A stretch of DNA of 64,000 bases, taken from Leuctra nigra. Its lineage: Eukaryota; Arthropoda; Insecta; Plecoptera; Leuctridae. Within the stretch, counting starts at the first letter, position 1, and every line of letters begins with the position of its first letter. The DNA lies in assembly GCA_934045905.1 (NCBI GenBank), contig OW203766.1, positions 17,602,309 to 17,666,308 on the forward strand, read 5' to 3'. The notes beneath the pieces were generated by a model that saw only the letters and a program-made list of their open reading frames with translations, did no database searches and had not been told where the DNA came from. Positions 54,993 to 64,000 of the stretch are shown piece by piece. Position numbers and translations under genes: made by a program.

Positions 54993-56144
54993 AATAACAA
55001 TAATCAGTGATTGAATTCGGTGGTCGAATAGCATTGTTCTTCTATTCCAAGGTTATTCCCACTATCTCCTACTAACGCCAATAACTATAATTCCCACGAG
55101 GCGCTAATACGGTTATAGTTAATCCGGTAATACCAATGCTGTCCAACATCTGGCCGTTAGGTATACGTAGTGTCTAAAGCCCTATTATGTTATTAAACAA
55201 CACCTACTCAATCCATACCAACGGGCCCGCGAGATACGAAGGACGGTAAAATAAGGCCCTCCTGAAAATAGAGTTGGACACCCCTGATTTAGCCAACATA
55301 TGCAATAATCAAGGGCCCTAACCTTGGAGTAGAAATACAACTAACCAAAGTCAAAGACTACGTGGATCTGTTCACAGATATCGAAGAACGGAATAACCAA
55401 AGTTAAATTGTGCTGGATTAACTAACTTTTGGATTAAATTTAATTGTTTCACTCATTTTGAGGTATCTGATTGGCTGTGCCGCCAATTTAGTCCAATATT
55501 TAGTTAATCCGGCTCAGATTAACTTTGGTTATACCGGCCCTTACTTTTCCAATGTAATTGAAATTGAATTATGACTCCTTAATTTCTACAAAACCGTGTT
55601 TTCCCTCCTTGTCTCTATTAATGTTAATATCTTATGTTTTGTAATGTCATCAAACATCTAACTACTTATGAACGGAGAGCCGAGGTAAGGTATTTTTAAT
55701 CAAAACAAAAGACTAAAAGCACGGACAAGGAAGTAAAAGGTTGTATTTTGAAAAAGTTTACATTCATTACAGAGCATATTTCTGTACTCTTTTTAATTAT
55801 GAACTCTATGAATAGAACGAGATTTCCGCATGAATGAAAAATATCATAACACAAAGACTTGAAATTTCTACTCTGCTTTCATCAAGTCCCTCGAGTATTT
55901 TTTCACTTGTTTTTGAGCATAATTTAAGATTCTAGTTTCAGAACACACACTGCTATGCAATATACTTTTTTTCTATGAATTGAGATATTCAAAGGCGGTC
56001 GAAAACTTTTTGATGAGAAGGATTTCAAGACACTCGAAGTCTTGTCGACCTCAAGACGTCTCGGATTTTGAGTGAATGCAGAAAATAATGAAGCTAGCGT
56101 CACTTGACTCTTAGGGGACATCATCTGTTATTCTTTGTGCTTAT
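54993..56144. other. No gene seen
   Basis: 55075-55560 has inverted TTAATCCGG and GGTTATA words and may be a degraded TIR element. Its CTGATTGGCTGTGCCGCCAA text matches 45424-45465. Confidence 0.4.
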
Positions 56145-56523
56145 GCAATGTCCGTTCAACAAATCGATCTGAAATGTTGCCAATACGCTGATGTCATAAG
56201 AGCGTATTGTTTTTGAACGAGATCCTGATTTGTTAAAATTTGTAAATGGAACCGATTGACCGATCAACTTTAAATTTAACATTGGTCATGGGACCAACAA
56301 TTTAGGAGTTTTTGACAATTTTCAGACAAATTGGTCAAGACTACAAGAGTAATTGACATTTTATTTACCAACATGTTTTGATTGTTTTGATATAATTGTC
56401 AAATTTATTAAAGAAATCAACGTTTTTCAATGTCTATAGCTGCAGCTTTCTCACGCTTATCAAATCGAATGCAAAACGAAGGCTCCCATATCAACGCATT
56501 ACACAGAGCGTTTTCTTGGCTTT
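56145..56523 (-). mobile_element. Dispersed repeat family A, reverse partial copy
   Basis: Carries TCCGTTCAACAAATCGATCT, GGAACCGATTGACCGATCAA and the end TATCAACGCATTACACAGAG then CGTTTTCTTGGC. Its GAGCGAGCGTAGCGA end is missing. Confidence 0.75.
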
Positions 56524-57095
56524 TCTTCCGATCAATTAGAGAAGCTGCGTCTTCTATCTGGGTCGAGCCATATAGTTTTGAATGTGCATATAGAACGTTT
56601 TGATTGGTTGTTTTGATCGAACTGTGGTGAGTTAGAGCCTATACTGATAAGCTCTCTATGGTGAGTAGCCCTCGACCTGCTTAAATGACATGTTGTTATC
56701 ATCATTACGTCATCATCATGATGTCAATGGGCTTATGTCGAACTGTTCGGAATCTGATAGAACGAGGGTAAAATGATAGGAATTAATTGGAGTCATACTG
56801 ATTATGGGTGTCCATAGTTGGAAATAACATTAAAAATATACTAAATAATTTGAGAACCTTTATATACGTTTCTACAACAGTTGATATGTTTGAACTATGT
56901 ATTATTTTTGTTTTGTACATAATACTGATATTTTTTTGTAAATTTCTATAAAGATCCACATGGTTTTAAAGTATTTTCTTCTTTTATAGCTTATAGACCC
57001 TAATTGGTTTATAAACCATTTCCTAATCGAACAAATTTGTACCAAATTGAATTAAAATATAACTTGTCACAAATAACATCAATCGTCATGGCTCT
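56524..57095. other. No gene seen
   Basis: AT-rich, with a CATCATCATGATG patch near 56710. Nothing coding recognised. Confidence 0.4.
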
Positions 57096-57097
57096 AC

Positions 57098-57205
57098 ATC
57101 ACATAATTTTCATTTGTCATCATAACATCATTTTCATTTGTCATTACATCATTTTCATTTGTCATCACATCATTTTCATTTGTCATAACATCATTTTTCA
57201 TCATC
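57098..57205. repeat. ~19-bp minisatellite, left block
   Basis: Units of ACATCATTTTCATTTGTCAT, five to six copies. The same unit continues at 57415, beyond a SINE-like segment. Confidence 0.85.
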
Positions 57206-57272
57206 TTCATTCCATTCTCCCCGGAGATCTCTAACCCTCATCAGTGTGTTGTGTCTAGTGTCCGTCCGTCCG

Positions 57273-57360
57273 ATCGGGTAGCTCAGTTGGTAGAACTCTC
57301 GCCCGGCAAGTGAGAGGTCCCGGGTTCGAGCCCGGTTCGGTCGGATATTTCTCACAACAC
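57273..57360 (+). mobile_element. tRNA-like SINE head
   Basis: GGGTAGCTCAGTTGGTAGAA (A box) and GGGTTCGAGCCC (B box) lie at tRNA spacing. The 7-bp acceptor arms (TCCGATC and GGTCGGA) and a 5-bp anticodon stem (CTCGC and GTGAG) pair. The anticodon loop CCGGCAA would give GGC, but position 33 is C and the T loop has six bases, so it is not a functional tRNA. It interrupts two blocks of one minisatellite. Confidence 0.6.
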
Positions 57361-57414
57361 ACATCCCTTCATATCATCCTGACTCCATGGAAGTTTTACA
57401 AAGAAACCTACATT

Positions 57415-57562
57415 CTCATCATTTTCATTTGTCATAACATCATTTGTCATAACATCATTTTCTTTTGTCATAACATCATTTTCATTTGTCATAACATCAT
57501 TTACATTTGTCATAACATCATTTTCATTTGTCATAACATCATTTTCATTTGTCAAAACATTA
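57415..57562. repeat. ~19-bp minisatellite, right block
   Basis: About eight units of TTCATTTGTCATAACATCAT with small changes, identical in kind to 57098-57205. Confidence 0.88.
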
Positions 57563-58640
57563 TTTACAACTTGTCTCAACAATACACTAATTCACCATAT
57601 GAATGTAGTTGTTTGCAATGCGAAACAAACCTACTTACGGGTTCATTTACCTACTTATGTGCTCCAGTTGTTGAAAATTAAATCAAAGACAATTATACTC
57701 CCTCATCCCATTCAACCCTCCTCCCTCCCACCCCTAGGCCATTCAGAAATATCCGCTGAGTTAATTTCCGTCTCCTAATTACTTCTCTGATTTATGTAGA
57801 GCATAAAATATTATTCAAATGTTTGCAACGGGCTTGAGGGAGTTCAAACGACGAGTGACTTTCTTGAAGTCTAGAGCAAACAATCCAAAGATACCAACCT
57901 AAAACAATGCAAGATTTCCACTGGCATGCAAAATGAATTACCAACAATGTCTCAAATTACTAATCAGACAAAGTCGGAGTAAAATATGTTGATAGAATTT
58001 CGTCGAAACTAAATTGAAAAGTCAAGATGAAAATTGTTTTTATTTGTAGTTATTGAATTACATGAGCAGTATTTTTAATCTATTTTTAATGTTCACAAAT
58101 CTGTCTTCAGATTATTAATCAAGGTATAAATGTTTCATCGCCTGAAGATGTTTTTGAAGGGTTCAGTGGTTGGTGGGTTTTTGATGAAATTTGTCATCCG
58201 TGATCTTTTGGCACATTATTGCTACACCTTTGAGCGCAGGAAAGCGAACTGTATAATGTCGTCGACACTTGAGATTTAGCAGAGCGAAAGTATGCCGGGG
58301 AAAATCTAATAAGGGAATTAATTCGTGGTCCAATGGAGTGGACGATTTGGTTGCCACTTAAACCTGGCGCCGTTCTAATTAGCAACAAGTGGAAAGGAAT
58401 TTTTCAATTTTATTTCTATGAAAATATTTCAGAGGAAATAAAACCGTGGTATTCAATCTATCTTATGATTAGGGAAAAAAAATTTGCTCATGAAAAGAAA
58501 TTAAATCTTTTTAATATTTTGGAAGTGAACGCTTTTCACAAACTTCGCGATATATTTGGTTAGTTTTACACTCAGAGACATGCATGCTATGCTATAAAAA
58601 AAAAAAAAAAAATAAAGTTGACTAATGAAATTAATTTTTT
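57563..58640. other. No gene accepted
   Basis: Overlapping frames on the minus strand at 58163-58388 and a plus-strand frame at 58333-58563 (ends KLNLFNILEVNAFHKLRDIF) are open. A TTCAG acceptor-like site at 58428-58432 precedes the latter. None has a family signature. Confidence 0.35.
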
Positions 58641-58645
58641 GTTTG

Positions 58646-59014
58646 TCATTCAACAAGTAAATTTAATATATACCTGCCCGATGTATACAGATATGTAGAT
58701 TTCATTGCTTTTATATGTCGTATAGCGCTAGTGTCGCTTTGCCATGTTAATTGATAGGTTTTACGACAGTTCTCGTAAAGGCCGCACACGAGATAATTAG
58801 TTGCTTGTCTCAATTTGTCATAGAATAATGCGAATCTGTGAGAAATGTTTTGGCGTATGTTCAACACTTTGTATTGTGCAGTCACCGGTAAATATGTCAT
58901 GTCATCTCTCAATCCAAACATTTGCCACGGTCCATAAGTTGCGAACATGTTTTGCGAAGTGAAGCCAAATATCGAAACGAACATAAACGTCGTACAAATG
59001 ATCTTGTGATTCAA
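58646..59014 (-). CDS. Unrecognised open frame, possible exon
   Basis: About 122 codons on the minus strand. It begins with a hydrophobic segment (HKIICTTFMFVSIFGFTSQN), then NMFATYGPWQMFGLRDDMTY, ALFYDKLRQATNYLVCGLYE and HIKAMKSTYLYTSGR, ending near TGA at 58646. A GGGCAG|GTATAT donor lies before the last nine codons, and the frame is open upstream to acceptor-like sites near 59030-59040. This is consistent with an internal exon of a secreted or membrane protein. Residue make-up is better than random AT-rich translation, but no family is recognised and neighbouring exons were not found. Confidence 0.35.
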   Translation of the reverse strand: MNHKIICTTFMFVSIFGFTSQNMFATYGPWQMFGLRDDMTYLPVTAQYKVLNIRQNISHRFALFYDKLRQATNYLVCGLYENCRKTYQLTWQSDTSAIRHIKAMKSTYLYTSGRYILNLLVE

Positions 59015-59047
59015 TAACTGTCCAAAAACCTCGCCAAAAGCAGTAGG

Positions 59048-61634
59048 TACAAAGGGTTATAAAACTTGTACCTACGTCAGGATGAATTGCACGGATTTGC
59101 TACAAACTAATTTCTGCTGAAATATATTTGGGCCCAAAGTCTATATTTTAAGAAATAAGTGGATAATTATATATCTCCATTTTGAAATCTTTAATCCGTC
59201 TTCACCTATAAAATTATTTATCCGCTGTAGCGTGTTCAACAAGATACGAGCTGTTATAGTTGTAATTTTTATAAGCAATTTTATTTCAAATGCACCAAAC
59301 CGATTTATCGAACAGTTTGACATTTTATGCACGTTCCACCAATACTTTCTATTGTGGTGGATAATCTTTCGATATCACTAATGGTATCAGTTGCAATGGT
59401 TTGAAATTTACTAAAATTTTATTTTCTACTAATTTCATATTTTTGTATTTTTATAATTTACCAGGCGTTCCTCAAATCTCCGTTGAAATATTAAACAAAA
59501 CAAAATCTTCAAGAAAACAAGGTCCACTTTTTTATGAGCTTGAGATAAAAGTGAATCTTGCGACAGTCGTACCATAAAGGTCGTACTAAAGAAATGGTCC
59601 AAATTCGTCGAAGCTTTGATAGTTTGACTACTAATCAATTTAGGTACTTTTTTTTTATTGAAAAACGTCATTGTCTATCCTTGAGAAAAAAACATATAAT
59701 TTCATCCAATTACTGTAAATTGATGAAATGAGTCCAGATAATTTCTTAACAATACACCATCATTACGTTTGTATGTTCAACATTTACAACTCTCTGCTTT
59801 TAAAATCACCTTTGATGTTTTAAGGAACACAATTAAAAATATGACAAAAGATTGAACATTTTGTGTTTCACAGACCGATGAACAGAGGGCGGCTCGTTAT
59901 GTATCCAATTATTTTATTAATGGAGTTGCATGTTTTCAGCTTCAATTGATTGCAGTTTATTCAAGCGTAATAACTGTTTGATTTGGTTCTCAGTTATTAT
60001 AAAACATATTCATACATCGTCTCACAATTATAATCAATTAATTAAAGCCGAACGCTCATTGACTTTATTTACTTGTCGAAACTTAATATTTCCTTTGATT
60101 TTGTCAGTAATGAAAATTAAAAAAATCAATAATGGTGTCATGAGTATAGGCTGGATTCAAAACTCCAATAAATATTATTTATTTTTATTTTATAGACATT
60201 GTAATTCTAAACGTGTCCTTTCTCTATCTTGAAAATGCAACGTAACGTTCAAAGAACTTGGACTGAAATCTCTTGAGCCCTGAAGTATGTATTACAGCGA
60301 GTTTCTCGGGTTTTCTCCAAACTCACGATGGCATGATAGCCGGTTTTGAGTATGCTATCATAGCAAATAAAATGGGAATAACAGTATAAGTCAATTTTTG
60401 GAGAAAACGAGATGGAGTTAGAGGATAGATACTGCAATCAACCATCTGGTAGTGGTTTGTATGATATGTCATGTGTTTTCTCGGTTTGATCCATACAATT
60501 CCTTAAAATACAACATGTTTAACAGGACTGTCAATGCATAATCATAGGACTTTCACTTTTCAAACGATAGTGTATCTTTGGATTATATAAATGACTTGTA
60601 TCGTTCTTACTTTTCGTACAGAAATGCGTGTACAACTCGTTTATTCAACAATTTTCAAATATTTGGCTGCGATAATGCCACAAGTTCAATGAAACTTTAA
60701 TGTCGTAACTCAAGTTGTAGCGGGAAGAAACAAAATTAAAAATAAAACAGAGTCGTTAAAACTTTTCCGCCCGATCGTGAAATAACCTCCACATAAATTC
60801 TTGCTATTCTAATCTGTGAATGAGATTCTCTCCGAAGTAATCTAAACAACAACAAATGTCACAGATGTAATTCCTGATCTAAACTGTCCTCACTGGTCCT
60901 AAACAATGAATTATTGTCAACTAACTTGGATTAGCACTTCATGAGTTCAAGCAATCCCTCACCGACACACCAACTGCTCGAAATCAACACTGTCGCAGTT
61001 TCCAACTCTCATACAAATCACATTCGCAGTGAAGATGGTGACAAATCACGAGCCGCTTGTTTTGGGAGTGATTTGTCTTCGTTTGCGCGAGCTGAGCTGC
61101 TTTTTGACAAACTAATGCAACGCGGCGATGTGCTCGCAGCGGTCAGGTTTTAGCTTCTAAATCATTTGTCGCATTCCGATTCCATTGCAACGACTTTGCG
61201 ATGAAAGTCGTTAAAACTTTAGAATTCGTCGTCAAAGAGATCCCAGGACGACGATCGTTTTCATTCGACACTTTGGTAATCACATCTGATTTTATAATGT
61301 CGATTATACTTTTATCTTGTCAGAGTTTTTGACGTTTTTTATCACCCAAATTTGTTGTAAATCTCCGAATTTCACTCTTCGCCAGAAATCGTTCAAACTC
61401 GGCATATAAATAGATATTTAGTTCTGCATCATAATATGGCAAGAAAAAGTGGTCAACGTGAACCAAATTCGAGATATATCACTTCAAAGTTACAGTTTTT
61501 CTCTCAGATTAACATTGCGACCACAGGGAAAATGTAATGCTGTAATTTTTAAAAGTGTTTGAAGCTGTTTTCCCACATGTAGATTTTTTTGAAAAACTGC
61601 TTTAGTGTGTTTCAGATGCAAAATTTAATTCTAA
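59048..61634. other. No gene accepted
   Basis: AT-rich. Frames at 59141-59332 (minus), 59930-60232 (plus) and 60941-61153 (plus) are short and without signature. The receptor's N-terminal exon may lie here, but it was not recognised. Confidence 0.35.
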
Positions 61635-61793
61635 AGCCCCATTTACACGGTGCAACTTCTTGTACAACTTCTGCGCCACAGAGGTTCTGCTCGTGCGCAG
61701 TATCACTTTTGAGATGATAAAGGGAATCTGCACATGTGCAGAACTTCTGTGACACAGAAGTTGTTCAAGAAATTGCACCGTGTAAATGGGGCT
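61635..61793. mobile_element. Harbinger-like MITE, 159 bp, second copy
   Basis: The ends AGCCCCATTTACACGGTGCA and TGCACCGTGTAAATGGGGCT match 17727-17882. Flanks are TAA on the left and TAC on the right. The inner TTCTGCTCGTGCGCAGTATC matches the first copy too. Confidence 0.85.
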
Positions 61794-62214
61794 TACCAGT
61801 TTCAAATACATTCGCGGATGTTTTACCGAGCTATGTGGGTTTTACTTGGGTTTTACTGCTATATTTTTACGTTTTTCGTTTTTCCTTCTGAAAAGTTCAG
61901 TTTACAAATAAAATTGTGTTGCCATGGTAAAACGGCATCCTAAAAATTCGAATTTCTTTTCAAATTTGTGTAAATTTACAGAATGTGTCTCGTGATTTGT
62001 CAGGAATTTTGGATTCACAGAAAGTATTTTGATTTTATTTACCAAAACTTGTGATCCATCTAGCGTTTTATCAAAAACTTACATCTATAAGTGCTGTTTA
62101 CAATCTTAAGTATCTTTGTTTTTAGGTAACTAGCACGTTTCAAGTATCATTTATTTGTTAGTAAAGCATCATAGGGTTGTTTTTTCAAGCAGTGTTTAAC
62201 GCCATTCTGCCCTC
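61794..62214. other. No gene seen
   Basis: AT-rich sequence, nothing recognisable. Confidence 0.4.
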
Positions 62215-62400
62215 AATTATAACGACGACGGATGAATGATTGTGTTGATGATTTGTAGATAATGGTGAAGAAAAGGTTGAGTGGTGGGAAGCAGGCTGTC
62301 GTGACTTCAGAAGAAAATCTTTCCGGCTTAACACTTAGGCATGAAAACCCCAGTCATGAAAAGCGGTTACAATTCGAACCAAATGAGTTTGTTTGAAGCA
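62215..62400 (-). mobile_element. Diverged SINE copy related to 37620-37860
   Basis: Shares ACGACGGATGAATGAT-like text, GTGGGAAGCAGGCTGTCGTG and an inverted B-box remnant (GGTTACAATTCGAACC). It is heavily mutated. Confidence 0.5.
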
Positions 62401-63151
62401 ACATTTTCTTGGAAATGCGAGGGTAGAAGTAGATATTACAGTTTAATTAAAAGCTGACTCGTTGAAATTATCCGTCTTCGCTCAACCAAGGGTTATATTT
62501 GAGAGTTCACATAAATTTATAAGAGTGATGCTTCAATTTATAAAATACAAACTGAAAGACTTTCTTTTGAAATATTGTTCATGGTGAGTTTGCCATCGCA
62601 TTGTTTTCGTGTTCAGGTGATATTTTGTTTCATATCAAATGAATCAGAATCTTCTCTTTGCGAAGGGAAGAGACAAAAACACAAACTTCAAATAAAAAAT
62701 CACTGTCAAAATTTTGTTTTCTGACAAGTTCTCGGGAACTCAGTTGTAATCATTATCTCTTGCTATTGCCTTCATTTTACATGAGTCGTTGACAAATTTG
62801 TAGAGAAAAATTCTTTTTGTCTCCTTGTTTCTCTGGATTTTCATATTCGACATTTTAGACAGTAAAAAATAGAGGTATAGTTTTTGTCAATAACTCCTGG
62901 ATTTAGGAGATTACAAGCTAACTTTTTGGGACTTTTTTGGCACTGTGTAGACCTGTCTGCTTTTGCTCTTTTGATTTTCGGTATGATTATTTAAATCTTT
63001 GAAGTGAAAATCATATCTGACTAAATTGATTAGAGTGGATGGGAGAGCCATGGGGAAGCCATACATATCACATTATTTATGTTGTTTAAAGACGACTCTA
63101 CAACTAGAACTTTTCGCATATCTGAATTATACAGACGATGATGAAGAAATG
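62401..63151. other. No gene seen
   Basis: AT-rich sequence, nothing recognisable. Confidence 0.4.
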
Positions 63152-63434
63152 AATTAGGAAAACGCTATTGAACGCGTTGATCAGCGAGCATTCAAAAAGT
63201 ATTACGTCTCACTTCACATACACTACATTCAGATTGTACATCAGTAAAGGAGAATTTCTTCTCTTTCAGATTACCCATAAGTAAAGCGGTGTAGAAATTA
63301 TCAAACAATGTTCATAACTTTTCAACTATTTAGAGACCATTTTGCATAATATCTATTCCTGTGGCCGCTGTTATGGCATTAGTGTGTGTGCAAAATTTCA
63401 GATCGACTGGTTGAACGGTATGATCTGGGCAGTG
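63152..63434 (+). mobile_element. Dispersed repeat family A, short forward copy
   Basis: Starts TTAGGAAAACGCTATTGAAC with GCGTTGATCAGCGAGCA and carries CAAAATTTCAGATCGACTGG. It is cut short and ends at an (AAAC)n run. Confidence 0.75.
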
Positions 63435-63436
63435 CC

Positions 63437-63490
63437 TACAAAACAAACAAACAAACAAACAAACAAACAAACAAACAAGCAAACAAGCAA
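63437..63490. repeat. (AAAC)n microsatellite
   Basis: About twelve AAAC units, the last few with G changes, at the end of the family A copy. Confidence 0.9.
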
Positions 63491-64000
63491 ACATGCAGAG
63501 AAAACGAGACAAGAGGCATTAAAAGTAGTTTTTATTGGAATCTCCCCATGTATTCGCCGTATGAATAGCAATACACAGAAAACGAAGAATTAAAGAACGT
63601 AGTATAATGAATGATACCCAATCGATGTATTTCAAAGCTTTTAAAAGCAAAGTAGAATTAAACCAACACACAAATCAGAGCTTGATGATATTGAGTGAAC
63701 AAACAGAGACTGAGTGTGTTCTCTCTTGCTCATTGCGTAGTCCATCTGCCATCCCACTTGCTCTCATTGCGGGAAAAGAGCGTCAGACGCAGGTAGTCTA
63801 AATACATGTAACAACATCATTTCATTTACACCCACGTAAAACGTGTTCCAGTGGAGTGGAATCAACTGGAAACCAACTGGAAAAACAATTTTAACTGAGT
63901 GCTTGGTAACTCTGAATTTACAATTGTTTTGTAATAACAATAAAAAGTGAGAGTATTTCTCTAGCTTTCAGGCATACTCAGAAGCATGGAAACGTTAGTC
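63491..64000. other. No gene seen
   Basis: A plus-strand frame at 63607-63801 has no signature. The window ends here. Confidence 0.4.

Noticed and set aside
57276..57349. Functional tRNA with anticodon GGC
   Set aside because: Position 33 is C, the T loop is one base short, the D stem has a mismatch, and tRNA-Ala with GGC is not expected in animals; a SINE head fits better.
58646..59332. Endogenous viral origin for the unknown frames
   Set aside because: Considered because some hemipteran genomes carry viral insertions, but no viral motif could be recognised, so no such claim is made.

Overview
The window looks like insect nuclear DNA, most likely from a hemipteran such as a planthopper. 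That is an inference from an insect-type odorant receptor, an arthropod-type neuropeptide receptor, long AT-rich introns with GT-AG junctions, and a dense load of DNA transposons, MITEs and SINEs. No ribosomal RNA gene, functional tRNA or prokaryotic feature is visible.

The main gene is on the minus strand. Eight phase-compatible coding exons between 52853 and 10017 encode TM1 to the C-terminal tail of a rhodopsin-family GPCR that reads as the crustacean cardioactive peptide (CCAP) receptor. The exons and all seven junction phases were joined by eye, giving 381 residues up to a TAG stop. The N-terminal extracellular exon or exons upstream of 52853 were not found.

The 23.3-kb intron between its first two visible exons (29425-52717) holds two genes on the opposite strand. 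One is an intronless SIAH/sina-like RING gene (43488-44261) whose C-terminal end is frameshifted. The other is an eight-exon odorant receptor (45258-51850, 457 residues) whose stop codon lies at the edge of a repeat copy. Downstream of the receptor gene (1-9.4 kb) there are two linked exons of a very acidic unknown protein and one candidate terminal exon. The right end (53-64 kb) is almost entirely repeats, apart from one unrecognised open frame at 58.6-59.0 kb.

The most unusual signal is structural. Seven exon edges in the two multi-exon genes touch short tandem duplications that begin at, or within a few bases of, the splice site or stop codon. Most of the arrays carry copies of the splice signal plus adjoining exon bases: CCAP-receptor exon 2 acceptor (34-bp unit), exon 4 acceptor (42 bp), exon 5 donor (41 bp), exon 7 acceptor (partial exon in three copies), exon 8 stop region (100-131 bp), odorant-receptor exon 3 acceptor and exon 7 donor. 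These could be decoy splice sites, or they could mark a mutational process focused on exon-intron junctions.

Mobile DNA fills the rest. Two hAT-like elements have perfect 8-bp target duplications (16203-18458; 25599-28331, the second containing three further elements). There are three Harbinger-like MITEs with TWA target duplications, about ten copies of one dispersed family with GCTCGCT-rich ends, a 0.49-kb palindrome in the odorant-receptor gene, clustered foldback MITEs, tRNA-like SINE pieces, non-LTR 3' ends and a possible LTR remnant.
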